From NCBI GenBank assembly GCA_937883885.1, contig CAKZXL010000743.1, forward strand, positions 1 through 11,793: 11,793 nucleotides of DNA, read 5' to 3'. Source of the stretch: an uncultured Aquincola sp. (GTDB lineage: Bacteria > Pseudomonadota > Gammaproteobacteria > Burkholderiales > Burkholderiaceae). The notes under the pieces were generated by a model. The model worked only from the letters and a program-made list of their open reading frames with translations. It was not told where the DNA came from and made no database searches. Within the stretch, counting starts at the first letter, position 1; the number at the start of each line of letters is the position of its first letter. A program made the translations under genes and the position numbers. Of this stretch, positions 1-8,809 are shown piece by piece.

Positions 1-384
1 AACTTCCAGACGCAGGCCTTGCAGCTGCGCTCGGAACGCCAGCAGATGATCGCCAGCAACATCGCCAACGCGGACACGCCGGGCTATGTGGCGCGCGACA
101 TGGATTTTTCGCAGGCGCTGCGCCAGGCGGTCGGCGACCGCAGCGCCGCCTCGCAGCTCAAAACCACGGCCAGCGGCCACATGCCCACCGGTATCGGCAC
201 GCTGGGCGGCGGAGTTGAGGCCCGTTACGCCGCCGCGGCGCAGACCAACCTCGACCGCAACACCGTCGACATGGACCGCGAGCGGGCCACCTTCGTGGAA
301 AACACCCTGAAGTACGAAGCCTCGCTGCGCTTCATCAACGGCAGCGTGCGCACGATGCTCGACGCGATCAAGGGGCAGGCATGA
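1..384 (+). CDS. flgB: Flagellar basal-body rod protein FlgB (5' truncated by window edge)
   Basis: FlgB is a proximal-rod subunit of the flagellar basal body, exported by the flagellar type III apparatus and assembled in the periplasm between the MS ring and the distal rod. The reading frame is open from base 1 and runs 127 residues to TGA at 382-384. The first visible residues (NFQTQALQLR) look like the FlgB N-terminal helix, so only about ten residues should be missing to the left. The rod-family signature SNIANADTPGY is at visible residues 19-29, followed by the MDF segment. The C-terminal half has the usual helix ending in the conserved region before the stop (NTLKYEASLRFINGSVRTM). It is the first of five collinear flg genes. 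The nearest methionine downstream of the edge lies inside the conserved domain, so it is not the real start. Confidence 0.93.
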   Translation, partial: NFQTQALQLRSERQQMIASNIANADTPGYVARDMDFSQALRQAVGDRSAASQLKTTASGHMPTGIGTLGGGVEARYAAAAQTNLDRNTVDMDRERATFVENTLKYEASLRFINGSVRTMLDAIKGQA

Positions 385-395
385 CGACTGAAAGA

Positions 396-480
396 CGGCT
401 GAACAGCCGCGGCCAGCGCCGGGCCGCTCCCAAGCGGCCGCGGACCCCCTCGGGGGGTGGTTCGGCGTACTCGACGAACC
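396..480. repeat. Tandem hairpin element between flgB and flgC
   Basis: The 106-bp gap between flgB and flgC holds four inverted repeats in a row: 396-400 with 405-409 (cggct/agccg), 422-428 with 433-439 (ggccgct/agcggcc), 444-449 with 453-458 (accccc/gggggt, 3-nt loop), and 459-464 with 475-480 (ggttcg/cgaacc). No T-run follows, so it is not a standard intrinsic terminator. The segment gggccgctcccaag at 421-434 matches gggccgccccaag at 10809-10821 except for one extra t, so the two gaps probably carry members of one interspersed repeat family. From memory, elements of this look are frequent between genes in Burkholderiales. A role in mRNA processing or differential stability of flgB versus flgC is only an inference. 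Confidence 0.7.
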
Positions 481-490
481 GGGGGCTCCA

Positions 491-961
491 ATGAGCATGT
501 TCCAAATATTCAACGTCTCTGGCAGCGCCGTGAGCGCGCAGAGCCAGCGGCTGAACACCGTGGCCTCCAACCTGGCCAACGTGGATACCGTGGCCGGGCC
601 GGATGGCACCGCCTACAAGGCGCGGCAGGTGGTGTTCCAGACCGAGCTGATGGGCGCGCGCCAGGCGCAGCGGCCCATGGGCACCGGCATCGGCCCGATG
701 GACCCGGCCACCGAAGGCGTGGTGGGCGCAGCCGGCGTGCGTGTGTCCACCGTGGTGGAAGACAACAGCCCCGGCCGCCGGGTGCACGACCCCAAGAACC
801 CCAGCGCCGATGCCGACGGCTACGTGACCTACAGCAACGTCAATGCGGTCGAGGAGATGGTCAACATGATCTCCGCCTCGCGCAGCTACCAGAACAACAT
901 CGAAGTGATGAACACCGCCAAGTCCCTGCTGCAGAAGACGCTGCAGATGGGCCAGAGCTGA
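491..961 (+). CDS. flgC: Flagellar basal-body rod protein FlgC
   Basis: FlgC is a proximal-rod protein that polymerises with FlgB and FlgF beneath the FlgG distal rod. The 156-residue product has the rod/hook N-terminal motif ASNLANVDT at residues 25-33. Its conserved C-terminal region starts near residue 111 (YVTYSNVN) and runs through EEMVNMISASRSYQNNIEVM (121-140), a very recognisable FlgC signature. It is somewhat longer than the roughly 135-residue enterobacterial protein; the extra length falls in the central region (about 34-80). The ATG at 491 is chosen because the following MSMFQIFNVSGSA is the normal FlgC start. The sequence just upstream (gggggctcca) is only a weak ribosome-binding site and is the tail of the hairpin element, so translation may depend on how that RNA folds. 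Confidence 0.96.
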   Translation: MSMFQIFNVSGSAVSAQSQRLNTVASNLANVDTVAGPDGTAYKARQVVFQTELMGARQAQRPMGTGIGPMDPATEGVVGAAGVRVSTVVEDNSPGRRVHDPKNPSADADGYVTYSNVNAVEEMVNMISASRSYQNNIEVMNTAKSLLQKTLQMGQS

Positions 962-987
962 CGCCCGCAGGCTGAACCAGGACCACC

Positions 988-1653
988 ATGACCACCACCT
1001 CCACGTCGCCGGTCTCCGGCGTCACGTTCAACGGCAGCAGCTTCAACTACGGCGGCACGCCCACCGCCGAGACCACCGATGGCAGCGACCGCTTCCTCAA
1101 GCTGCTGGTGGCGCAGATGCAGAACCAGGATCCGTTGAACCCGATGGACAACGCCCAGGTGACCAGCCAGATGGCGCAGATCAGCACCGTCACCGGCGTG
1201 GAAAAGCTCAACACCACGGTCAACGGCCTGAACGCCCAGTTCGTGCAGATGCAGGCGCTGCAGGGCGCCACGCTGGTGGGCAGCGAGGTGGTGGTGGCCG
1301 GCAACAAGCTCACCACCAGCGAGGACGGCAGCATCCAGGGCAGCTTCGACCTGGGCGGCGCAGCCGACAGCGTGAAGGTGGAGGTGCTCTCGGGCAGCGG
1401 CCAGGTGGTGGACACCATCAACATCGGCGCCGAGAAATCGGGGCGCCATACCTTCGACTGGAAGCCGTCCGAAGGCGTCAGCGCCTCCAACGGCAAGAGC
1501 TTCCGCGTGGTGGCCAAGAGCGGCGCCACCGACGTCAGCGTGACGCCGCTGATGCGCGACCGGGTGGACGCGGTGACCACCGGCGACACGCTGCAGCTGG
1601 AGCTGCGCAACGCCGGCACCGTGAAGTACACCGACATCAAGTCCTTCAACTGA
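988..1653 (+). CDS. flgD: Flagellar hook assembly (capping) protein FlgD
   Basis: FlgD forms the cap at the tip of the growing hook, where it directs insertion of FlgE subunits, and it is then displaced by FlgK. The 221-residue protein has a Gly/Ser/Thr-rich N-terminus that would carry the export signal, then the highly conserved FlgD N-terminal block at residues 36-75 (FLKLLVAQMQNQDPLNPMDN and on to VEKLN). The C-terminal half (about 80-221) corresponds to the FlgD Ig-like and Tudor-like domains, with strands such as SVKVEVLSGSGQVV and the closing TVKYTDIKSFN. An AGGA-type ribosome-binding site lies at about 978-982, ahead of the ATG at 988. It starts 26 bp after flgC, consistent with one polycistronic message. 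Confidence 0.95.
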   Translation: MTTTSTSPVSGVTFNGSSFNYGGTPTAETTDGSDRFLKLLVAQMQNQDPLNPMDNAQVTSQMAQISTVTGVEKLNTTVNGLNAQFVQMQALQGATLVGSEVVVAGNKLTTSEDGSIQGSFDLGGAADSVKVEVLSGSGQVVDTINIGAEKSGRHTFDWKPSEGVSASNGKSFRVVAKSGATDVSVTPLMRDRVDAVTTGDTLQLELRNAGTVKYTDIKSFN

Positions 1654-1676
1654 ACCCCTGACCGCAGGACCCCACC

Positions 1677-2945
1677 ATGAGCTTCCAGCAAGGCCTGTCG
1701 GGCTTGAACGCCAGCAGCAAGAACCTCGACGTCATCGGCAACAACATTGCCAATGCCAACACCTACGGCGCCAAGACCTCGCGCGCCGAGTTCGCCGACA
1801 TGTACGCCACCGCCCTCAACGGCACCGGGGCCAACAACGTGGGCATCGGCGTCAACCTGCAGACGGTGGCCCAGCAGTTCACGCAGGGCAACATCACCAG
1901 CACCGAAAACGCGATGGACCTGTCCATCAACGGCGGCGGCTTCTTCCAGGTGACCGACGGCCGCAACCCGGTCATGTACACCCGCAACGGCCAGTTCAAG
2001 GTGGACCGCGAGGGCAACATCGTCAACAACGACCAGCTCAAGCTGATGGGCTATCCGGCCGACGGCGCCGGCGTCATCCAGCCGGGCCTGGCGCAGCCGC
2101 TGAAGCTACCCACCGCCGGCATCTCGCCGCAGCCCACCACCACCATCGACCTGGAGATGAACCTCGACGCGCGGCTGGGCGTGACGGCGCCGACCACCGG
2201 CGCGGCCATCAACTTCAGCGACGCCAAGACGTACAACAACGCCACGTCGCAGACCCTGTACGACGCCAAGGGCCAGGAAGTGGCGATGACCTACTACTTC
2301 CAGAAGGCCGCGACGCCGGCCGACACCTGGAACGTGTTCGCCACCGCCAACGGCACCACCGTGGCCGGCACCGCCGCCGCGCCGCTGCCGGTGACCACGC
2401 TGAACTTCAGCAGCAACGGCGGCAGCGTCACCAACCCGGTGGGGCCGATCAGCATCGACATTCCCGCCTCCACCAACGTGGCGGGCGCGGCCACGCTGCC
2501 CATCACCGGCATCCAGCTCGACCTCAGCAAGTCCACCCAGTACGGCTCGGGCTTCCGCGTCACCGACCTGGCGCAGGACGGTTATGCGGCCGGCACGCTG
2601 TCGGGCATCTCGGTGGAAGACAGCGGCATCGTGATGGCGCGCTACTCCAACGGCGAAAGCAAGCCGGTGGGCCGGCTGGAGCTGGCCAACTTCCGCAACA
2701 CGCAGGGCCTGCAGCCGCTGGGCGGCAACCTGTGGGCACGCACCTTCGCCTCGGGCGACCCCATCGTCAACGTGCCGGGTGAAGGCACCATGGGCAAGCT
2801 GCAGTCGGGCGCGCTGGAAGAGTCCAACGTCGACCTGACCGGCGAGCTGGTGAACATGATCACCGCCCAGCGCATCTACCAGGCCAATGCGCAGACCATC
2901 AAGACGCAGGACCAGGTGCTGCAGACCCTGGTGAACCTGCGCTGA
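1677..2945 (+). CDS. flgE: Flagellar hook protein FlgE
   Basis: FlgE is the structural subunit of the flagellar hook, the flexible joint between rod and filament. The 422-residue product has the rod/hook family N-terminus (MSFQQGLSGLNASSKNL) with GNNIANANT at residues 21-29. It has a FlgE-type central region with NGGGFFQV and YTRNGQF, typical of the D1 domain, and a beta-rich variable region (about 150-300). The C-terminal D0 helix includes ALEESNVDLTGELVNMITAQ and ends QVLQTLVNLR. Length is close to the 403 residues of Salmonella FlgE. A gcagga ribosome-binding site at 1664-1669 precedes the ATG, and the gene follows flgD by 23 bp. The Gly/Thr/Ala-rich centre is normal for surface-exposed hook domains. 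Confidence 0.96.
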   Translation: MSFQQGLSGLNASSKNLDVIGNNIANANTYGAKTSRAEFADMYATALNGTGANNVGIGVNLQTVAQQFTQGNITSTENAMDLSINGGGFFQVTDGRNPVMYTRNGQFKVDREGNIVNNDQLKLMGYPADGAGVIQPGLAQPLKLPTAGISPQPTTTIDLEMNLDARLGVTAPTTGAAINFSDAKTYNNATSQTLYDAKGQEVAMTYYFQKAATPADTWNVFATANGTTVAGTAAAPLPVTTLNFSSNGGSVTNPVGPISIDIPASTNVAGAATLPITGIQLDLSKSTQYGSGFRVTDLAQDGYAAGTLSGISVEDSGIVMARYSNGESKPVGRLELANFRNTQGLQPLGGNLWARTFASGDPIVNVPGEGTMGKLQSGALEESNVDLTGELVNMITAQRIYQANAQTIKTQDQVLQTLVNLR

Positions 2946-2979
2946 CGCGCGCGCCGCCGGCTGAAGAGGGGAGCGAGCG

Positions 2980-3705
2980 ATGGACCGCATGATCTACCTG
3001 TCGATGTCGGGCGCGAAAGCCGCCATGCAGCGGCAGGACGTGCTTTCGCACAACCTGGCCAACGCCACCACCACCGGCTTTCGCGCCGAGCTGCAGGCCT
3101 TTCGCGCGGTGCCCATCCGCGGCGACGGCGCCACCACCCGCGCCTATGCGCTGGAGTCCACCGTGGGCTACAACCAGCTGCCCGGCGCGGTGCAGGCCAC
3201 CGGCCGCAACCTGGACGTGGCGATGAAGGGCAATGCCTGGATGGCGGTGCAGGCGGTGGACGGTACCGAGGCCTACACCCGCGCCGGCAACCTCGACGTG
3301 AATGCCGAGGGCACGCTGATGACCCAGTCGGGCCAGATGGTGATGGGCGAAGGCGGCCCCTTGACCGTGCCGCCCAACAGCGAGGTGAGCATCGCCCCCG
3401 ACGGCACCGTCAATGCCAAGGCCGCCGGCCAGGCCGCGGTGCAGGTCGGCCGCATCAAGCTGGTGACGCCCGAGGCGCCGATGACCCGTGGCGACGATGG
3501 CCTGTTTCGCGCCGGCCCCGACCCGCTGGACGCCGACCCCAACGCGCGGCTGCAGGACGGCGCGCTGGAAGGCTCCAACGTCAGTGCGGTGGAAACCATG
3601 GTGGCGATGATCTCGGCCGGCCGCCAGTTCGAGCAGCAGATGAAGCTGATGCAGACCAGCGAGCGCCAGGAGCAGACGGCCTCCAAGCTGCTGTCCACCG
3701 GCTGA
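2980..3705 (+). CDS. flgF: Flagellar basal-body rod protein FlgF
   Basis: FlgF is the rod subunit between the FlgB/FlgC proximal rod and the FlgG distal rod. The 241-residue protein begins MDRMIYLSMSGAKAAMQRQ, the FlgF type, rather than the MIRSLW-like start of FlgG, and its length fits FlgF (about 250) better than FlgG (about 260). The family motif HNLANATTTGFR is at residues 24-35, YTRAGNL lies in the middle, and GALEGSNVSAVETMVAMI starts at about residue 194 in the C-terminal helix. A purine-rich ribosome-binding site, agagggga at 2965-2972, sits 7 bp before the ATG. In most betaproteobacteria flgG follows directly. Here a convergent gene begins 15 bp after the stop, so this is the last flagellar gene of the cluster in this window. 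Confidence 0.94.
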   Translation: MDRMIYLSMSGAKAAMQRQDVLSHNLANATTTGFRAELQAFRAVPIRGDGATTRAYALESTVGYNQLPGAVQATGRNLDVAMKGNAWMAVQAVDGTEAYTRAGNLDVNAEGTLMTQSGQMVMGEGGPLTVPPNSEVSIAPDGTVNAKAAGQAAVQVGRIKLVTPEAPMTRGDDGLFRAGPDPLDADPNARLQDGALEGSNVSAVETMVAMISAGRQFEQQMKLMQTSERQEQTASKLLSTG

Positions 3706-3714
3706 TCGCCGGGC

Positions 3715-3734
3715 GCCCGCTCAGGGCTTTTTTT
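3715..3734 (+). terminator. Weak candidate intrinsic terminator after flgF
   Basis: Immediately after flgF there is a short stem gccc (3715-3718) / gggc (3724-3727) with loop gctca, followed by seven T residues (3728-3734). It lies in the correct orientation to end the flg transcript. A perfect 10-bp palindrome, cgggcgcccg (3710-3719), overlaps it. The stem is only 4 bp and the T-run is also the Lys-Lys-Pro coding end of the opposing protease gene, so it may be coincidental. If real, it would agree with flgF being the end of the operon. Confidence 0.35.
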
Positions 3735-4368
3735 CCAGCCGCAGCGTGTCGTTGACCTGCTTGAGCTGAAAGCGGCTGAGGAAGCTGTTGCCCAGCAGCA
3801 CGAAGGGCATCTGCTCGGGCAGCACCACCGCAGGCACCTGGTACACCTCGGCCCCGCCCACCCGCACCGAGGTGAGCACCACCTGGTGCACCGGCACCGG
3901 GCCATTGGCCGTTTGCGTCGTGCCGCGTGCGCCGCGCTTGTAGTCCAGGCCGATGCGGTCGGCCTCGGCCTGCGACAGGGCCACCGCGCTGGCGCCGGTG
4001 TCCACCATGAACTGCACCGTCTTGCCGTTGATCTGGCCGCCCGACATGAAGTGGCCGCCCGGCCCCGCGGTGAGCACCACTTCCTGGTCGGTGCGCGTGG
4101 CCGCGGCGCCGCCCAGGCTCACCGGCGCGGCGCCGATGCGCAGCAGCAGCTGGCTGCCGCCCACTTCCACCCGCGCGCCATCGGCCGCCACCGACAGCAG
4201 CTTGACGCCGCCGTAGCTGCTGCCCACGCTCAGCGTGCGCGGCTGGCCGTCGATGACCAGCAGCGCGGCGCGCTCACCCATGCTGCCATTGAGCGAGACC
4301 TGCTGCGCCGCAGCGGGCAGGGCCGCGGCCAGGCCAGCCAGCAGCAGCAGCAGGGCGATGCGGCGCAT
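3721..4368 (-). CDS. Secreted retropepsin-like aspartic protease (clan AA)
   Basis: This 215-residue protein has a signal peptide (MRRI, a Leu/Ala-rich core, likely cleavage after the AAA at residues 19-21), so it should act in the periplasm or be membrane-tethered. The catalytic motif of single-domain retropepsins, DTGAS, is at residues 123-127 within QFMVDTGASAVAL. The matching hydrophobic-hydrophobic-Gly segment (VLLGNSFLSRF) is at about 190-200. Such enzymes work as homodimers, each chain giving one Asp. The arrangement resembles the bacterial TIGR02281 family (DTGA clan AA proteases), whose substrates are mostly unknown. Residues 24-90 form an extra beta-rich N-terminal region. It lies 9 bp downstream of yajQ on the same strand and probably shares its transcript. 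It converges with flgF. Confidence 0.88.
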   Translation of the reverse strand: MRRIALLLLLAGLAAALPAAAQQVSLNGSMGERAALLVIDGQPRTLSVGSSYGGVKLLSVAADGARVEVGGSQLLLRIGAAPVSLGGAAATRTDQEVVLTAGPGGHFMSGGQINGKTVQFMVDTGASAVALSQAEADRIGLDYKRGARGTTQTANGPVPVHQVVLTSVRVGGAEVYQVPAVVLPEQMPFVLLGNSFLSRFQLKQVNDTLRLEKKP

Positions 4369-4377
4369 GGGGCTGCG

Positions 4378-4875
4378 TCAGTCGCGGAAGTTGTTGAAGG
4401 ACAGCGGCACGTCGATGTCCTTGCGGATCAGTGCCATCGCGGCCTGCAGGTCGTCGCGCTTGGCGCCGGTGACGCGCACCGTGTCGCCCTGGATGGCGGC
4501 CTGCACCTTGAGCTTGCTTTGCTTGATGGCGCCCTGGATCTTCTTGCCCAGCTCGCTGTCGATGCCGGCCTTGAGCACCAGCACCTGCTTGACCTTGTCG
4601 CCGCCGATCTTCTCGATCTTGGCGCTGTCGTCGATGAAGCGCGCATCGACGTTGCGCTTGCTCAGCTTGCCCACCAGCACGTCCTTGACCTGGCCGATCT
4701 GGAAGTCGCTGTCGCCATAGAGCGTGATGCTCTTGTCGGTGCCCTTGTCCTGCAGCTCGACCTTGGCACTGGTGCCCTTGAAGTCGAAGCGGGTGGTGAT
4801 TTCCTTGCCGGCCTGGTCGACCGCGTTGCGGACCTCGACGAGATCGGGTTCAAGAACAGTGTCGAAGCTGGGCAT
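4378..4875 (-). CDS. yajQ: YajQ family cyclic-di-GMP/nucleotide-binding protein
   Basis: YajQ-family proteins are small cytosolic proteins with two ferredoxin-like domains. Some members (Xanthomonas, Pseudomonas, Stenotrophomonas) bind cyclic-di-GMP and alter gene expression with a transcription partner. The 165-residue protein shows the family signature throughout: [20 protein letters not shown] at 1-20, [10 protein letters not shown] at 26-35, [10 protein letters not shown] in the middle, and the C-terminal [10 protein letters not shown] and SFNNFRD. Length equals that of the E. coli protein to within a few residues. On the minus strand an aggtgg-like ribosome-binding site precedes the ATG at 4875. 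It is divergent from murB and is followed after 9 bp by the retropepsin gene. Whether this particular protein binds cyclic-di-GMP cannot be seen from sequence alone. Confidence 0.95.
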   Translation of the reverse strand: MPSFDTVLEPDLVEVRNAVDQAGKEITTRFDFKGTSAKVELQDKGTDKSITLYGDSDFQIGQVKDVLVGKLSKRNVDARFIDDSAKIEKIGGDKVKQVLVLKAGIDSELGKKIQGAIKQSKLKVQAAIQGDTVRVTGAKRDDLQAAMALIRKDIDVPLSFNNFRD

Positions 4876-4945
4876 GGGACCACCTGGTACAGAGAGAAAA
4901 GGACCGTAAGCACAGGCTCACAGGGGAATCAGCGAAAATTCTGCC
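4876..4945. promoter_or_regulatory. Divergent yajQ/murB intergenic region
   Basis: These 70 bp separate the divergent starts of yajQ and murB, so promoters for both genes should lie here or reach into the flanking coding sequence. The region is more A-rich than its surroundings (gagagaaaaggacc at 4890-4903, gcgaaaattctgcc at 4932-4945). I could not identify a convincing -35/-10 pair in either direction. murB has no good ribosome-binding site: the nearest aggggaa (4922-4928) is about 17 bp from the ATG, which would fit a short-leader or leaderless message. Confidence 0.4.
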
Positions 4946-5991
4946 ATGCAACGCTTGGCACCGGCCCTTCAGATCGAGCACGACGCCAGCCTGCGCGCCT
5001 ACAACACCTTCGGCCTGCCGGCCGTTGCGCGCACCCTGGTCCACATCCGCAGCGCGCTCGACGTGCGGCGTGTGGTCGACCATCCCGAATTCGGCCGCGC
5101 GCCCAAGCTGGTGCTGGGCGGCGGCAGCAACATGGTGTTCACGCGCGACGTGGCACCGGTGGTGCTGAAGATGGACGTGCGTGGCCGCCGGCTGGTGGAA
5201 ACGCGCGACGACGCCTTCATCGTCGAAGCCGGTGCCGGCGAGCCCTGGCACGAGTTCGTCGAATGGACGCTGGCCAACGGTTTTCCGGGGCTGGAGAACC
5301 TGGCGCTGATCCCGGGCACCGTGGGGGCTTCGCCGGTGCAGAACATCGGCGCCTACGGCATCGAGCTGAAAGACCGCTTCGAGTCGCTGAGCACCGTCGA
5401 CCTGGTCACCGGCCGCAGCGTGACGCTGGATGCCCGCACCTGCGCCTTCGGCTACCGCGACAGCGTGTTCAAGCAGGAGGGCTTCGGCGGCCTGGCCGGC
5501 AAGAGCGTGATCACCCATGTGCGCTTCCGCCTGCCGCGCCCGTGGCAGCCGGTGCTGGGCTACCTGGAGCTGGAGCGCCGCATGCACGAGAGCGGCAACT
5601 TCCAGCCCGATGCGCAGACGGTGTTCCAGTGGGTGTGCGACATCCGCCGCAGCAAGCTGCCCGACTGGCGCGAGGTGGGCAATGCCGGCAGTTTCTTCAA
5701 GAACCCGGTGGTGACGGTGGAGCAGTGCCGCGACATCATCGGCCGCGACCCCGAGATCGTGCACTACCCGATGCCCGACGGCACGGTGAAGCTGGCCGCC
5801 GGCTGGCTGATCGACGCCTGCGGCTGGAAGGGCAAGACCGTGGGCCGCGCCGGGGTGTACGAGAAGCAGGCGCTGGTGCTGGTCAATCGCGGGGGCGCCA
5901 GCGGCGCCGAGGTGGTGACGCTGGCACGCGCCATCCAGGAAAGCGTGTACGGCCGCTTCGGCATCCGGCTCGAGCCTGAGCCGCTGATCGT

Positions 5992-5995
<4 letters not shown>
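4946..5995 (+). CDS. murB: UDP-N-acetylenolpyruvoylglucosamine reductase (MurB)
   Basis: MurB is the cytosolic FAD enzyme that reduces UDP-GlcNAc-enolpyruvate with NADPH to UDP-MurNAc, the second committed step of peptidoglycan precursor synthesis. The 349-residue protein is a type I MurB. YNTFGLPA is at 19-26, the FAD-binding LGGGSN at 57-62, and PGTVGASPVQNIGAYG at 123-138. YRDSVFK (Tyr170, Arg171) is the type I substrate loop. GNAGSFFKNP contains Ser249, the presumed proton donor, and the C-terminal LEPEP (342-346) holds the conserved Glu. No key residue seems missing. The ATG at 4946 lacks a strong ribosome-binding site but leaves the normal short lead before the YNTFG motif. The stop codon overlaps that of the convergent histidine kinase gene. 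Confidence 0.97.
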
Positions 5996-8252
<2,257 letters not shown>

Positions 8253-8256
<4 letters not shown>

Positions 8257-8765
8257 TGAACCTCGAGCTTGACCAGTTGCCAGGCGCAGCGGCTGAAGTA
8301 CACCGCGGTGCGCAGCTCGGGCCGCCGATCGAAGGGATACATGATGAACAGCGGCCCCTTGTCACGCACCTGCATCGGCTTGCCGTCCAGCAAGGTGGCC
8401 AGCACCACGTCGTAGCGCACCAGGTCGTCGAACGGGATCTCGACGCGGTAGTCGTTCAGCGCCACGGCCTGCACCTTGTCGCCGCGGGCGCCGCAGGCGC
8501 TGAGCACGTCGCGCACCAGCGGGCCGCTGAAGGTGCGGGTGGTGGCGTACCAGGGCGTGCGGGTGACGATCTCGGTCTGCGGCAGCCGCTGCAGCATGGC
8601 CAGGTCGAAGGCGCCGTGGCCTTGCCAATTGGGCATGCGCAGGCGGCCGGTGACGGTGAGCATCACGTCGGAGGCGGGCGCCTCCAGCGCATGCGCGCCG
8701 CGCACACCGGCACAACCCAGCGCCAGGCCGGTGAGCAGGGCAGCACGTCGGCGAAGCAGAAGCAT
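8253..8765 (-). CDS. Small exported protein with Oxidored_molyb (sulfite-oxidase-like) fold, apparently lacking the Mo-ligand Cys
   Basis: The 170-residue protein starts with an arginine-rich signal sequence (LLLRRRAAL, hydrophobic core, likely cleavage after AHA at 24-26), so it is probably periplasmic. A Cys at 18 lies in a poor lipobox, so a lipoprotein is less likely. The rest resembles a minimal molybdopterin-binding oxidoreductase domain: TRTFSGPLVRDVL (76-88), YRVEIPFDDL (106-115), LLDGKPM (125-131), KGPLFIMYPFD (136-146) and a final W-LVKLEV strand. In sulfite oxidase and YedY-type enzymes a Cys before the GxPL segment binds molybdenum. Here the corresponding stretch reads VTRTPWYATT (67-76) without Cys. 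The two remaining cysteines (91, 160) are not in that position. It overlaps the hybrid kinase gene by 4 bp, suggesting a partner or sensory role. Family call moderate, function inferred. Confidence 0.72.
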
Positions 8766-8809
8766 CGACTTGAAAGGCAGTTGAGGCAGCGGCCCCGTTG
8801 GCGCGGATT

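Noticed and set aside
2961..2980. gagcgagcga before flgF as a further copy of the gcgagc repeat seen at 10873-10887.
   Set aside because: The match is short and overlaps a purine-rich ribosome-binding region, with no hairpins around it, so chance is the simpler explanation.
3886..5979. A 697-codon open frame on the + strand.
   Set aside because: It runs antisense through the retropepsin and yajQ genes and out of frame through murB. The product is low-complexity Arg/Ala/His/Gln-rich without any domain, as expected from frame shadows in GC-rich DNA.
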